A stretch of 64,000 bases of DNA from an uncultured Eubacteriales bacterium (lineage in GTDB: Bacteria > Bacillota > Clostridia > Christensenellales > Aristaeellaceae). A program made the translations under genes and the position numbers. The notes under the pieces were generated by a model. The model was given only the letters and a program-made list of their open reading frames with translations, did not search any database and was not told where the DNA came from. The stretch lies in the NCBI GenBank assembly GCA_902764915.1, contig CACWXY010000010.1, positions 20,577-84,576 of the forward strand. Reading direction: 5' to 3'. Shown one piece after another: positions 25,840 to 33,878 of the stretch (positions are counted from its first letter, which is position 1; each line of letters opens with the position of its first letter).

Positions 25840-26862
25840 ATGGAAGAAATCAAAATGGAAACGACAGAAAAACGTCAGGTGATTTTTTCGGGCATTCAGC
25901 CCTCCGGTACGCTGACACTGGGGAATTACATCGGTGCACTGCGGAATTTTGTGAAGCTGCAGAATGATTATGACTGCATCTACTGCATTGTGGATGAGCA
26001 TGCAATTACAGTACGGCAGAACCCGGCAGATCTGCGGCGCAGATGTCTGGAACTGGCAGCTATCTATATTGCCTCAGGTCTCGATCCCGAGAAGAATCTG
26101 ATCTACTGCCAGAGTCATGTGAGTGCGCATGCGGAACTCGCATGGATTCTCAACTGCTTTACCTATATGGGAGAACTGAGCCGTATGACGCAGTTCAAGG
26201 CCAAGAGCGCGGCACATGAGGACAACATCAACGCCGGACTCTTCACTTATCCGGTACTGATGGCAGCAGACATTCTTCTGTACCAGACCAATCTGGTTCC
26301 GGTTGGTGTGGATCAGAAGCAGCACCTGGAACTGTGCCGTGATATTGCGCAGCGCTTTAATGCGATTTACGGCGACGTGTTTACAATTCCGGAGGGTTAC
26401 ATTCCCAAAATCGGTGCCAAGATCATGAGCCTGCAGGAACCCGAAAAGAAAATGTCCAAATCAGATCCGGAAGAATGCTATATTGCACTTCTTGATGATC
26501 CGGATACCATTCGCCGCAAGGTTCGTCGCGCGGTAACCGATTCCGATGGAGAAATCCGTTTTGATCCGGAGAATAAGCCCGGTGTCAGCAATCTTCTGTC
26601 GATCATGAGTGCACTGGGGGCTGGTGATGTGGAGGAAATTGCCGCCGGTATGCAGGGAAAAGGATACGGCGAACTGAAAAAGGAAGTGACAGACTGCGTG
26701 ATTGCAGCGCTGTCACCGCTGCAGGCAGAATATAAGCGCCTGATTGCTGACAAGGCGTATCTGCAGGGTGTCATTGACAAGAATGCAGTCATTGCCGGAA
26801 AACTGGCTACCAGGACACTGCGTAAGGTACAGAAGAAGGTAGGCTTTGCGCCCAGAGGCTGA
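25840..26862 (+). CDS. trpS: Tryptophanyl-tRNA synthetase
   Basis: 340 residues, class I synthetase. The HIGH-type motif appears as PSGTLTLGNYIGAL and the KMSKS loop as EKKMSKSDPE; the tryptophan pocket region MAADILLYQTNLVPVG and DQKQHLEL are typical. The ATG at 25840 is behind AAAGGAAGGAAA; a second ATG five codons later is possible. It charges tRNA-Trp in the cytoplasm and is controlled by the T-box directly upstream. Confidence 0.97.
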   Translation: MEEIKMETTEKRQVIFSGIQPSGTLTLGNYIGALRNFVKLQNDYDCIYCIVDEHAITVRQNPADLRRRCLELAAIYIASGLDPEKNLIYCQSHVSAHAELAWILNCFTYMGELSRMTQFKAKSAAHEDNINAGLFTYPVLMAADILLYQTNLVPVGVDQKQHLELCRDIAQRFNAIYGDVFTIPEGYIPKIGAKIMSLQEPEKKMSKSDPEECYIALLDDPDTIRRKVRRAVTDSDGEIRFDPENKPGVSNLLSIMSALGAGDVEEIAAGMQGKGYGELKKEVTDCVIAALSPLQAEYKRLIADKAYLQGVIDKNAVIAGKLATRTLRKVQKKVGFAPRG

Positions 26863-26878
26863 ATGGAGAACGGAAAAG

Positions 26879-26899
26879 ACGGCTGAAAAGCCGTTTTTT
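26879..26899 (+). terminator. Intrinsic terminator of trpS
   Basis: ACGGCT (26879-26884) GAAA AGCCGT (26889-26894) followed by TTTTT, 16 bases after the trpS stop. Confidence 0.9.
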
Positions 26900-27700
26900 C
26901 GTAATAGCAGGGAAGGAAACCCGTTTTCTGATGGAAGCAGACTGTTGCTTGACAGGATCAAGTGCTGCCTGACGGCAGAGACATTCCCAGTCAGCACAGG
27001 TCGGAATGAAGAAGAAACGGTATACCTCCGATAGATACAGAGAATGCAGCAGGCTGGGAGCAGGTTCGTGATGAAGCCGTCTTGATCGCAAGCGTTTATC
27101 TGCATGCCAACAGGTGACTGACGGAAAGCGTGGCAGGATTGCAGAAAGCTGTGCTGCTTGATCCAAGGCATTTGCATTGCCTGGTAACCGGAACAGAACC
27201 GCAGCTAACAGGTACTGCACCATGCTGACGGGACATAAAAACGACCTTCCAGTGATTCGCTGGAAGGTCATCTTCTGTGCAATGCCTGTTTCTGCGATTC
27301 CGGCCCGTTTGGCAGCATCTCTGATTGAAAAAATACCATCCATCCTTGACGAGCAAGACAAGGGTTTCAGTGATGCCTTCGGCTCGACCCGCCCATCCCT
27401 AATTGAACAGTTCCATCTGTTCAGCTTCGTTCGATTCTGTCAGCAGCCTAGCCTTCATCTCTCCGGCTCTATATGTGCTTCAGGGAATGGCCTCATTTGA
27501 CAATCATCTGGCATGGCAGCCGGGTCAGTGCAGCCTGATTCGTTTGCAGCATGATACAGACTGCGTGTCCACGCCTTGCTTGCTTCAGCACCGAAAAGAA
27601 AGCTTCACGTATGTGGACTGTAATCTATCCACGTATGTCTATTGTCAGACGCATAAAGGCTTTCAGCAATTCGCCTGCTGGTATCGATGCATTCCGTATT
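26900..27700. other. Gene-poor 0.8-kb stretch, possibly decayed coding sequence
   Basis: Short open frames of 60-184 codons exist on both strands, but none has a convincing ribosome site, recognisable motif or plausible protein composition. The base composition resembles the flanking genes rather than A/T-rich spacer. A minus-strand terminator (27236-27269) divides it. I see no tRNA, insertion sequence or repeat. It may hold a degraded gene or a long 3' untranslated region of the histidine kinase gene. Confidence 0.4.
27236..27269 (-). terminator. Intrinsic terminator, probably for the histidine kinase transcript
   Basis: GACCTTCCAG (27269-27260 on - strand) pairs with CTGGAAGGTC (27252-27243) over a seven-base loop and is followed by GTTTTTAT. 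It lies 432 bases downstream of the kinase stop, with no gene between. Confidence 0.75.
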
Positions 27701-29740
27701 TCAGTGCGCTGCGTGCCGACCGATTATATGCTGATAGAGGAGAGACAGCAGGTTCTCCGGCTGGAATGGCTTGGCCACATGCGCATTCATGCCTGACTGA
27801 AGGCAGGCTCTGACATCCTCGTCATAGGCATTGGCAGATATGGCAATGATGGGAAGCGTGCGGAAAGCAGGGTGCGGCAGCGCACGGATTGCCCGCGTGG
27901 CTTCATATCCGTTCATGACAGGCATCTGTATATCCATGAGAACAGCACTGAAATAGTCCGGCGAATGGGCCTGTATGCAGTCCAGGGCGATTTTTCCGTC
28001 AGACGCATGCTCTGTGTGCAGACCGTACTGCGCAAGAATCAGGATGGCAATCTCTGCGTTGATTTCATTGTCTTCCACGAGAAGAATCCGTTTTCCCGCC
28101 AGTGCAGACTGCATGTCCTCGGTGCTCTTTTCCATCTGCTCCTCGGCTTCATTCGGGGGCAGTGCGATTTCCACGGTAAAGATGGAGCCTTCATTGACCT
28201 TACTCTTTACAGAGATTGTGCCGCCCATGAGCTCCACCACTTTGGCGGTAATCGCAAGTCCCAGACCAGTGCCCTGCACACGGTTAACCGTTGTTTTCAG
28301 TTCGCGGGAAAAACTGTCAAAGATATGCGGAAGATATTCTTCGCTGATCCCGATCCCTGTATCGCGAATGACAAACCGGTAACCATAACGCCCCTGGCTG
28401 TCAGTACCGGTTTCTTCCGCCAGGAGGGATACATCCTTTCCAGGAGGCGTGTATTTGATGGCATTGGTGACAATATTCACGATCGTCTGCTCAATGCGCA
28501 GTTCATCTCCCATGACATGGGTATGACGGATGCGTGAACAGTCATAGGTTATATGCAGTTTTTTGGACTGCGCCTGCAGGACGGTGATGCTCTCAATCCG
28601 GCTCAGTATCACGGACAGGTCGCAGGGTGCGATATTGATACGGATTTCACCGCTTTCGATCTTGGACATGTCCAGAATATCATTGATCAGAGAAAGCAGA
28701 AAATGGCTGGATGAGGCAATCTTTTCCAGACTGTCTCTCACTATCTCCGGATCCTGAAGATGCGCACGGGCAATTTCGGTATACCCGACAATTGCGTTCA
28801 TGGGGGTGCGGATGTCATGGGACATGTTCGTGAGAAAGTCACTTTTTGCTCTGTCCCTGGCTTCGATAAGGCGTTTCTGGAACTCGGCTTCACGGGTCAT
28901 CTGCGCATTGATATTGTTGGTACCGATGATGAGATGACGGCCGTTGGCATCCTCCAGAAGTGAGGCTTTCATGGATATATATGTTGGCTGTCCGGATACC
29001 ATCATGCGATATTTGGTGGTAAAGATCCCGTCCCGCTCCAGGATGGACATGATACGTTCCCGCGTAAATACTGCCATGAAACGATCATGGTCATCAGGAT
29101 ATAGCAGCCGTTCCATGTTTTTTCGGCTCAGGGCAAAGAAGTTTTCTCCTGACTTCTCTATGCCGAGCTGATTGTATTCTTCTGTAGAACTGTATTCCAC
29201 AAAGGATTCTGTATCGGGATCAACCACATAGATGCTGAAATAGTCCTTGGCCAATGCCTGGGCGATACGGCTGAAGGTCATATGTTCCGCGTGAATCTTC
29301 TGAATGGAAGCGTGCAGGGCTTCGAGCATTTCGTGCTTTTCCGTAATATCGGAAATGAACACATAGTAAATGCCGCCGAAAGCTTCCGTATGCACATAAT
29401 GTCCGTAATCATCCACCCAGCGCACATCTCCGTCCTTTCGGATGATACGGTACTCTACATAATCCATGTTGTCTTCCCGCTGATCAATCTGATCGGTGAT
29501 GGAAGCGCTGATGGACGGATAATCATTAGGGTGGACCATGCCGCGGAAGGTATTGTGTGTCAGTTCCTGGAATGCCTCCAGGTTTTCACACCCAAAGATC
29601 TGCAGCGTGGCCTGATTGACAAAAAGCAGTTCTTCCGGTGACTGTGCCTTATAAACGAAGAATCCACCCGGCATATGCTGCCCGATTTCCTCCATAAAGG
29701 ACATCCATTGCTCGTCATAGGAAAAAGAGGAATGCTCCAT
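27701..29740 (-). CDS. Soluble PAS hybrid sensor histidine kinase with receiver domain
   Basis: 679 residues from ATG 29740, nine bases after GGAAAGG; longer frames upstream lack a site. The order is PAS (about 20-140; VNQATLQIFGCENLEAFQEL, RIIRKDGDVRWVDDYGHYVH), a second PAS-like region (about 165-280), dimerisation/phosphoacceptor domain (NMSHDIRTPMNAIVGYTEIA, the histidine near 300), ATPase (VTNAIKYTPPGKDVSLLAEE, DTGIGISEEYLPHIF, GTGLGLAIT) and a C-terminal receiver (RILLVEDNEINAEIAILILA, aspartate in AVLMDIQMPVMNG). No membrane helix is present, so it senses a cytoplasmic signal. There is no output regulator next to it. Confidence 0.9.
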   Translation of the reverse strand: MEHSSFSYDEQWMSFMEEIGQHMPGGFFVYKAQSPEELLFVNQATLQIFGCENLEAFQELTHNTFRGMVHPNDYPSISASITDQIDQREDNMDYVEYRIIRKDGDVRWVDDYGHYVHTEAFGGIYYVFISDITEKHEMLEALHASIQKIHAEHMTFSRIAQALAKDYFSIYVVDPDTESFVEYSSTEEYNQLGIEKSGENFFALSRKNMERLLYPDDHDRFMAVFTRERIMSILERDGIFTTKYRMMVSGQPTYISMKASLLEDANGRHLIIGTNNINAQMTREAEFQKRLIEARDRAKSDFLTNMSHDIRTPMNAIVGYTEIARAHLQDPEIVRDSLEKIASSSHFLLSLINDILDMSKIESGEIRINIAPCDLSVILSRIESITVLQAQSKKLHITYDCSRIRHTHVMGDELRIEQTIVNIVTNAIKYTPPGKDVSLLAEETGTDSQGRYGYRFVIRDTGIGISEEYLPHIFDSFSRELKTTVNRVQGTGLGLAITAKVVELMGGTISVKSKVNEGSIFTVEIALPPNEAEEQMEKSTEDMQSALAGKRILLVEDNEINAEIAILILAQYGLHTEHASDGKIALDCIQAHSPDYFSAVLMDIQMPVMNGYEATRAIRALPHPAFRTLPIIAISANAYDEDVRACLQSGMNAHVAKPFQPENLLSLLYQHIIGRHAAH

Positions 29741-30047
29741 AGAATCGAACCTTTCCGGGAAAAATAGTAGCCAAAGGAAAGTGGCTGCTCTGAACGGGAA
29801 ATTTCCGACACATGCATGACAGACGGACAAATGGTGAGAATTCCCCTTTCCGTGTCCGTATTGTAATATAGATATTCCTGTTTTGAAAAGAGAATCCGAA
29901 CTCTTTTTTTCCGGATGCAGCGCGGGCAGTGGAAATGGCATGCATTTTCGATAACTGTCAGGGGAAAAAGAACAAGAAAGAAACAGAAAAAAAGATGCTC
30001 TCATGGTATCATGAAAGTAACAATTCCTGTGAGGGAGGGGACGTACC
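29741..30047. other. Divergent intergenic region between the kinase and aroA
   Basis: 307 bases. It must hold both promoters. Candidate -10 boxes are TACAAT on the - strand (29865-29860, with a weak TTTCAA 17 bases upstream) and TATCAT on the + strand (30007-30012, no good -35). The A-rich stretch 29961-29994 is notable. No coding sequence or clear operator is seen. Confidence 0.4.
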
Positions 30048-31316
30048 GTGTCCGTAACGTTTGCATCATCCCGGCTTGCGGGGGAACTTATTGCTCCTGC
30101 ATCCAAATCCCAGTCACACCGGCAGATGATCTGTGCCGGTCTTTCACATGGTCAGACACGCCTTTCACATTTTATGACCAGTGATGACACGCATGCTACG
30201 GCCCTGTGTCTGATGTCGCTAGGTTCCTCGGTGAAGGAAGAAGACCAGTCCCTTGTCATTGACGGTTTTGCGCACAAATGGGATCTTCTTCCGGTTTTTC
30301 CGTGCGGAGAGAGCGGGTCTACACTGCGCTTTTTTGTACCGCTTGCCATGGCTATCTGTGGAGGCGGCCGTTTTTCTCTGCGCGGGAATCTGGCCCGCCG
30401 GCCTATGGATGTCTATCGTGACCTGTTTGTGCCGCGGGGCGCTTCCTGGCATATGTCAGAGGGCACTGACGGCGCAGCGACGCTTACGGTCGCGGGCCGA
30501 TTGAGTGCCGGAGAGTATGTACTGCCGGGCAATGTGTCCAGTCAGTTTGTATCGGGCCTGCTTTTTGCACTGCCTCTGCTTCCCACTGCGTCGACACTGC
30601 GGGTGATTCCGCCGGTTGAGTCGGCAGCCTATATTGACATGACGATTCAGGCACTGGAGGAGAGCGGGATTGCGGTGGAACATACGGATACGTATACCTA
30701 CCGGATTCCGGGACTGCAGAACTATCAGGCGAAGGACAGCGAGATCGAAGGCGACTGGAGCCAGGCAGCGGTATATCTGTGCGCGGATGCCATGGGAGCG
30801 GAGGTCTGGGTCAGAGGGCTTCGGGAAGACTCTGTTCAGGGGGACAGGGAAGTGCTTTCCTGCCTGGAAAAAATGGGAGCCCGGGTTGTGCGTGATCATG
30901 GTCGGATCCGAGTGGAGGCAGATACACTGCATGGTGTTGATCTGGAGCTTTCCGGCACGCCGGACATAGCACCGATACTGGCCTTATGCTGTCAGCTTGC
31001 CAGTGGCGAGAGCCGTCTTCGCGGATGCGGACGGCTGCGGGTCAAGGAATGCGACCGTCTGGCCGGGACCGTGGAAATTCTCAACCGTCTGGGCGGAGAT
31101 GCCCGCGAGGAAGGCGACGATATTGTGATCCGGGGCGTATCCTCTCTCAAAGGCGGGGAAGTAAGTACCTTCCGGGATCATCGCATGATCATGCTGGTCT
31201 CCATGGCGGCCATGGTCTGTGAAGGCCCTGTATATGCCGATGATGTCAGCGCACTCTCCAAGTCCTGGCCGGAATATCTGGACGTCTACCGCCGCCTGGG
31301 AGGACAGTGGGCATGA
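30048..31316 (+). CDS. aroA: 3-phosphoshikimate 1-carboxyvinyltransferase (EPSP synthase)
   Basis: 422 residues. The start is GTG 30048, seven bases after GAGGGAGGGG. Active-site segments are ASKSQSHRQM (shikimate-phosphate/PEP lysine), CGESGSTLRFFVPLA, SSQFVSGLLFALPLL, EGDWSQAAVYL, GTPDIAPILALCC, LRVKECDRLAGTVEILN and FRDHRMIMLVSMAA. It makes EPSP from shikimate 3-phosphate and PEP, the sixth step of the shikimate pathway. First gene of aroA-aroC-pheA; its stop overlaps aroC (ATGA). Confidence 0.96.
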   Translation: MSVTFASSRLAGELIAPASKSQSHRQMICAGLSHGQTRLSHFMTSDDTHATALCLMSLGSSVKEEDQSLVIDGFAHKWDLLPVFPCGESGSTLRFFVPLAMAICGGGRFSLRGNLARRPMDVYRDLFVPRGASWHMSEGTDGAATLTVAGRLSAGEYVLPGNVSSQFVSGLLFALPLLPTASTLRVIPPVESAAYIDMTIQALEESGIAVEHTDTYTYRIPGLQNYQAKDSEIEGDWSQAAVYLCADAMGAEVWVRGLREDSVQGDREVLSCLEKMGARVVRDHGRIRVEADTLHGVDLELSGTPDIAPILALCCQLASGESRLRGCGRLRVKECDRLAGTVEILNRLGGDAREEGDDIVIRGVSSLKGGEVSTFRDHRMIMLVSMAAMVCEGPVYADDVSALSKSWPEYLDVYRRLGGQWA

Positions 31317-32401
31317 GCAGTATGTTCGGGCAGTATCTGCGCCTGAGTCTATTCGGTCAGAGCCACGGTGAGGCCATTGGCCTGATCATGGATGGATTTC
31401 CTGCCGGCTTCATCATTGATGAAGCGTTGCTGGCGAGGGAAATGCAAAGGCGCCAGGGCGGCGGTGATCTGACAACCCCGCGCCGGGAAGCAGACAAGGT
31501 GCAGTTTGTCTCGGGCGTATGGCAGGGCAGGACGACCGGGCAGCCCATTGGTATGCTGATACGGAATGAGAACATGCGCTCCGAGGATTACGGCACGGAG
31601 CTGGATCGCATCCGGCCATCGCATGCGGATTACACAGGGCATGTGCGCTATTTCGGCTTTGAAGATTTCCGGGGCGGTGGAAGCTTCTCCGGCCGTCTGA
31701 CGGCACCGCTCGTGGCTGCCGGAGAACTGTGCCGGCAGTGGCTTGCGGGAAAAGGCGTGCGTATCGAAAGTCATATTGCGCGTATCGGAAAGGCGGCAGA
31801 TGTGCCGATCATGGACTGCAGTGCAGACGAAGATCTGAGCCGTCTTCGTGACATGCGCTTGCCTGTGCTTTCCATGGATGCGGGGCAAGCGATGGAACAG
31901 GAGATCCGAAGCGCCATATCGGAGGGTGACTCGGTCGGAGGCATAATCGAAGGCCGGGTAATCGGTCTTCCGGCAGGCTTGGGTGCACCTTTTTTTGACG
32001 GTGTGGAAAGCGTTCTCAGTCATCTGTTTTTTTCCGTGCCAGCAGTGAAAGGCGTAAGCTTTGGCGCGGGATTTGCACTCAGTGAAATGCGCGGCAGCGA
32101 GGCCAATGATCCTTTTTGTCTTTCGAAAGATGCGATTGTTACAAAGCGCAATCGCGCCGGAGGACTCAATGGCGGGATTACCAATGGCATGCCGGTGATA
32201 TATCGCTGTGCGTTTCGACCGACGCCATCCATATCGCGGGAGCAGGATACCGTATCCCTGGTCCGGCGGCAGGAGGTTACGCTTTCCATTCATGGACGGC
32301 ATGATCCCTGCATTGCGGTGCGTGCGGTCCCTGTGATGGATGCCATGACAGCCATCGGTATTATGGAACTGTGGAAGGAGCGGGAGGCGTGCGTGCAGTA
32401 A
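31313..32401 (+). CDS. aroC: Chorismate synthase
   Basis: 362 residues from ATG 31313, behind GGGAGGAC. Signature segments are SLFGQSHGEAIGLIMDGFPA, RRQGGGDLTTPRREAD, RPSHADYTGHVRYFG, DFRGGGSFSGRLTAPLVAAG, EGDSVGGIIEGRVIGLPAGL and NRAGGLNGGITNGMPV. It converts EPSP to chorismate using reduced FMN. Length and motifs are normal. It overlaps the pheA start. Confidence 0.96.
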   Translation: MSSMFGQYLRLSLFGQSHGEAIGLIMDGFPAGFIIDEALLAREMQRRQGGGDLTTPRREADKVQFVSGVWQGRTTGQPIGMLIRNENMRSEDYGTELDRIRPSHADYTGHVRYFGFEDFRGGGSFSGRLTAPLVAAGELCRQWLAGKGVRIESHIARIGKAADVPIMDCSADEDLSRLRDMRLPVLSMDAGQAMEQEIRSAISEGDSVGGIIEGRVIGLPAGLGAPFFDGVESVLSHLFFSVPAVKGVSFGAGFALSEMRGSEANDPFCLSKDAIVTKRNRAGGLNGGITNGMPVIYRCAFRPTPSISREQDTVSLVRRQEVTLSIHGRHDPCIAVRAVPVMDAMTAIGIMELWKEREACVQ

Positions 32402-33219
32402 TCGCGTACCCCGGAGTGGAAGGCAGTTTTTCCTATGGCGCGGCACGGAGCGCATTTCCGGATGCGCAGTGGAAAGGCTATGATACGTTTGAAGACGCAG
32501 CTCGAAGCGTTCTGGAAGGGAAAGCGCGCTATGCGGTGCTGCCGATAGAGAACTCTTCAGCAGGGGCGGTTCTGACCACGTATTCCATTCTGGAAAAGGA
32601 ACCTCTGTGGATTGTCGGAGAATGCAAGCAGCCGGTTCGGCATCAGCTGCTGGGAATTCCCGGAAGTCAGCTGGCTGGGATTCGGACGATTACCAGTCAT
32701 CCGCAGGCGATTTCTCAGTGCGCAGCCTTTCTGTCATCACTGCAGGGCGTTCAGATTGTGCCTTCCGGGAATACAGCACTGTCTGCGCGTGAGGTTGCCA
32801 ATCGCGGCGATCCTGCATGGGCGGCTATTGCCAGTGAAGAGGCCGCCCGGATTTTTGGGCTGAGCGTGATTGCAGAGGATATTCATACATCGAAGCATAA
32901 TACGACACGGTTCATGATTCTTTCGCGCTATCCCATCCCGCTGGAAACGCCGAACAAGGCCAGTGTCATTTTTACAGTGGATAATACCGTCGGCGCGCTT
33001 GTGCGTGTATTGGACAGCTTTGCCAGGAGCGGACTGAACATGACGCGGATTGAGTCCCGGCCGATTCCCGATACGCCATTTCTGTATTTCTTCTCCGGCG
33101 ACTTTGAAGGGGCCATGGACAAGGACCATCTGGAGGAAGCCATGGACAATGCCAGGCCTTTTACTACCCAGCTGCGTCTTTTGGGGATTTATGCCAAGGC
33201 GAATATGACGGACGAATAG
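32389..33219 (+). CDS. pheA: Prephenate dehydratase with ACT domain
   Basis: 276 residues. GTG 32389, eight bases after GGAAGGAG inside the end of aroC, begins RAVIAYPGVEGSFSYGAA, the standard start. The catalytic TRF is in SKHNTTRFMILSRYP, and ENSSAGAVLTTYSI lies in the N-terminal half. An ACT domain (about 195-275; SRPIPDTPFLYFFSGDFEG) allows feedback control by phenylalanine. There is no chorismate mutase domain, so prephenate must come from a separate enzyme. It completes an aroA-aroC-pheA aromatic operon. Confidence 0.95.
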   Translation: MRAVIAYPGVEGSFSYGAARSAFPDAQWKGYDTFEDAARSVLEGKARYAVLPIENSSAGAVLTTYSILEKEPLWIVGECKQPVRHQLLGIPGSQLAGIRTITSHPQAISQCAAFLSSLQGVQIVPSGNTALSAREVANRGDPAWAAIASEEAARIFGLSVIAEDIHTSKHNTTRFMILSRYPIPLETPNKASVIFTVDNTVGALVRVLDSFARSGLNMTRIESRPIPDTPFLYFFSGDFEGAMDKDHLEEAMDNARPFTTQLRLLGIYAKANMTDE

Positions 33220-33244
33220 AGATCGCACAGCGGTCTCTTTTTTT
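33218..33244 (+). terminator. Intrinsic terminator of the aroA-aroC-pheA operon
   Basis: AGAGATCG (33218-33225) pairs with CGGTCTCT (33231-33238) with one G-T pair, followed by seven T. It begins at the pheA stop codon. Confidence 0.82.
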
Positions 33245-33270
33245 CGATGAAAGGGTCTGGCCGGCAAGAA

Positions 33271-33729
33271 TCAGATTCCCGGTGCGTGCTCCAGACGCAG
33301 CAGCGCTTTCTTGCGCCAGAGCCCTCCCGCATAGCCCGTCAGCTGATGATCTTTTCCGACTACCCGGTGGCAGGGAATGAGGATATGAATGGGATTTCTC
33401 TTCAGCGCCTGCCCGGTTGCCATGGCACTGCCGCGGGACAGGGCGTGTGTCAGTTCTCCATAGGTGGTCAGGTGCCCATAGGGAATCAAAGACAGTACTC
33501 GAAAGACCTTCTCCTGATAGGGAGTCAGATCCGGCTGCAGGGGAACGGAAAACGTGGGTTGTCTGCCATCAAAGTAGGCAGTCAGTTCCGTCTGCAGGGT
33601 AAGGGAAAGCGGCGAATGGTAAGCTGCCGCGGACGGACTGTCGCAGAAGACCAGGCGGATCACCTGTTCATCCTTCTCTTCCAGAAACATGGTGCCCAAA
33701 GGCGTGAGGAGCGTGGAACGAATCAGCAT
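33271..33729 (-). CDS. ogt: Methylated-DNA-[protein]-cysteine S-methyltransferase
   Basis: 152 residues from ATG 33729 with a GGAAAGGAAGAAG site. The active-site PCHRV motif is in HILIPCHRVVGKDHQLTGYA, followed by GGLWRKKALLRLE. The helix-turn-helix part is PYQEKVFRVLSLIPYGHLTT with YGELT. It removes O6-alkyl groups from guanine by suicidal transfer to the cysteine. No adaptive-response regulator (Ada) domain is present. Single gene, convergent with pheA. Confidence 0.95.
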   Translation of the reverse strand: MLIRSTLLTPLGTMFLEEKDEQVIRLVFCDSPSAAAYHSPLSLTLQTELTAYFDGRQPTFSVPLQPDLTPYQEKVFRVLSLIPYGHLTTYGELTHALSRGSAMATGQALKRNPIHILIPCHRVVGKDHQLTGYAGGLWRKKALLRLEHAPGI

Positions 33730-33816
33730 GCATTCTTCTTCCTTTCCGGAAAATGGTCCTGAGGAAAGCGTAATCAGGAAAGATGCGGACGTCAAGGCAG
33801 GGAATATGGAATTTGA

Positions 33817-33845
33817 TTGCAAGGCACGCAGGGGTTTCGTATAAT
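33817..33845 (+). promoter_or_regulatory. Promoter of the glycosyltransferase gene
   Basis: TTGCAA (33817-33822) and a consensus TATAAT (33840-33845) are 17 bases apart; the start codon follows 33 bases after the -10. Confidence 0.8.
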
Positions 33846-33878
33846 GCTAAGGATTCCATACAGCAACGGGGAGGGCTT

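Noticed and set aside
29741..30106. N-terminal extension of the histidine kinase
   Set aside because: It would run through the aroA promoter and has no ribosome site; ATG 29740 has GGAAAGG at the right distance.
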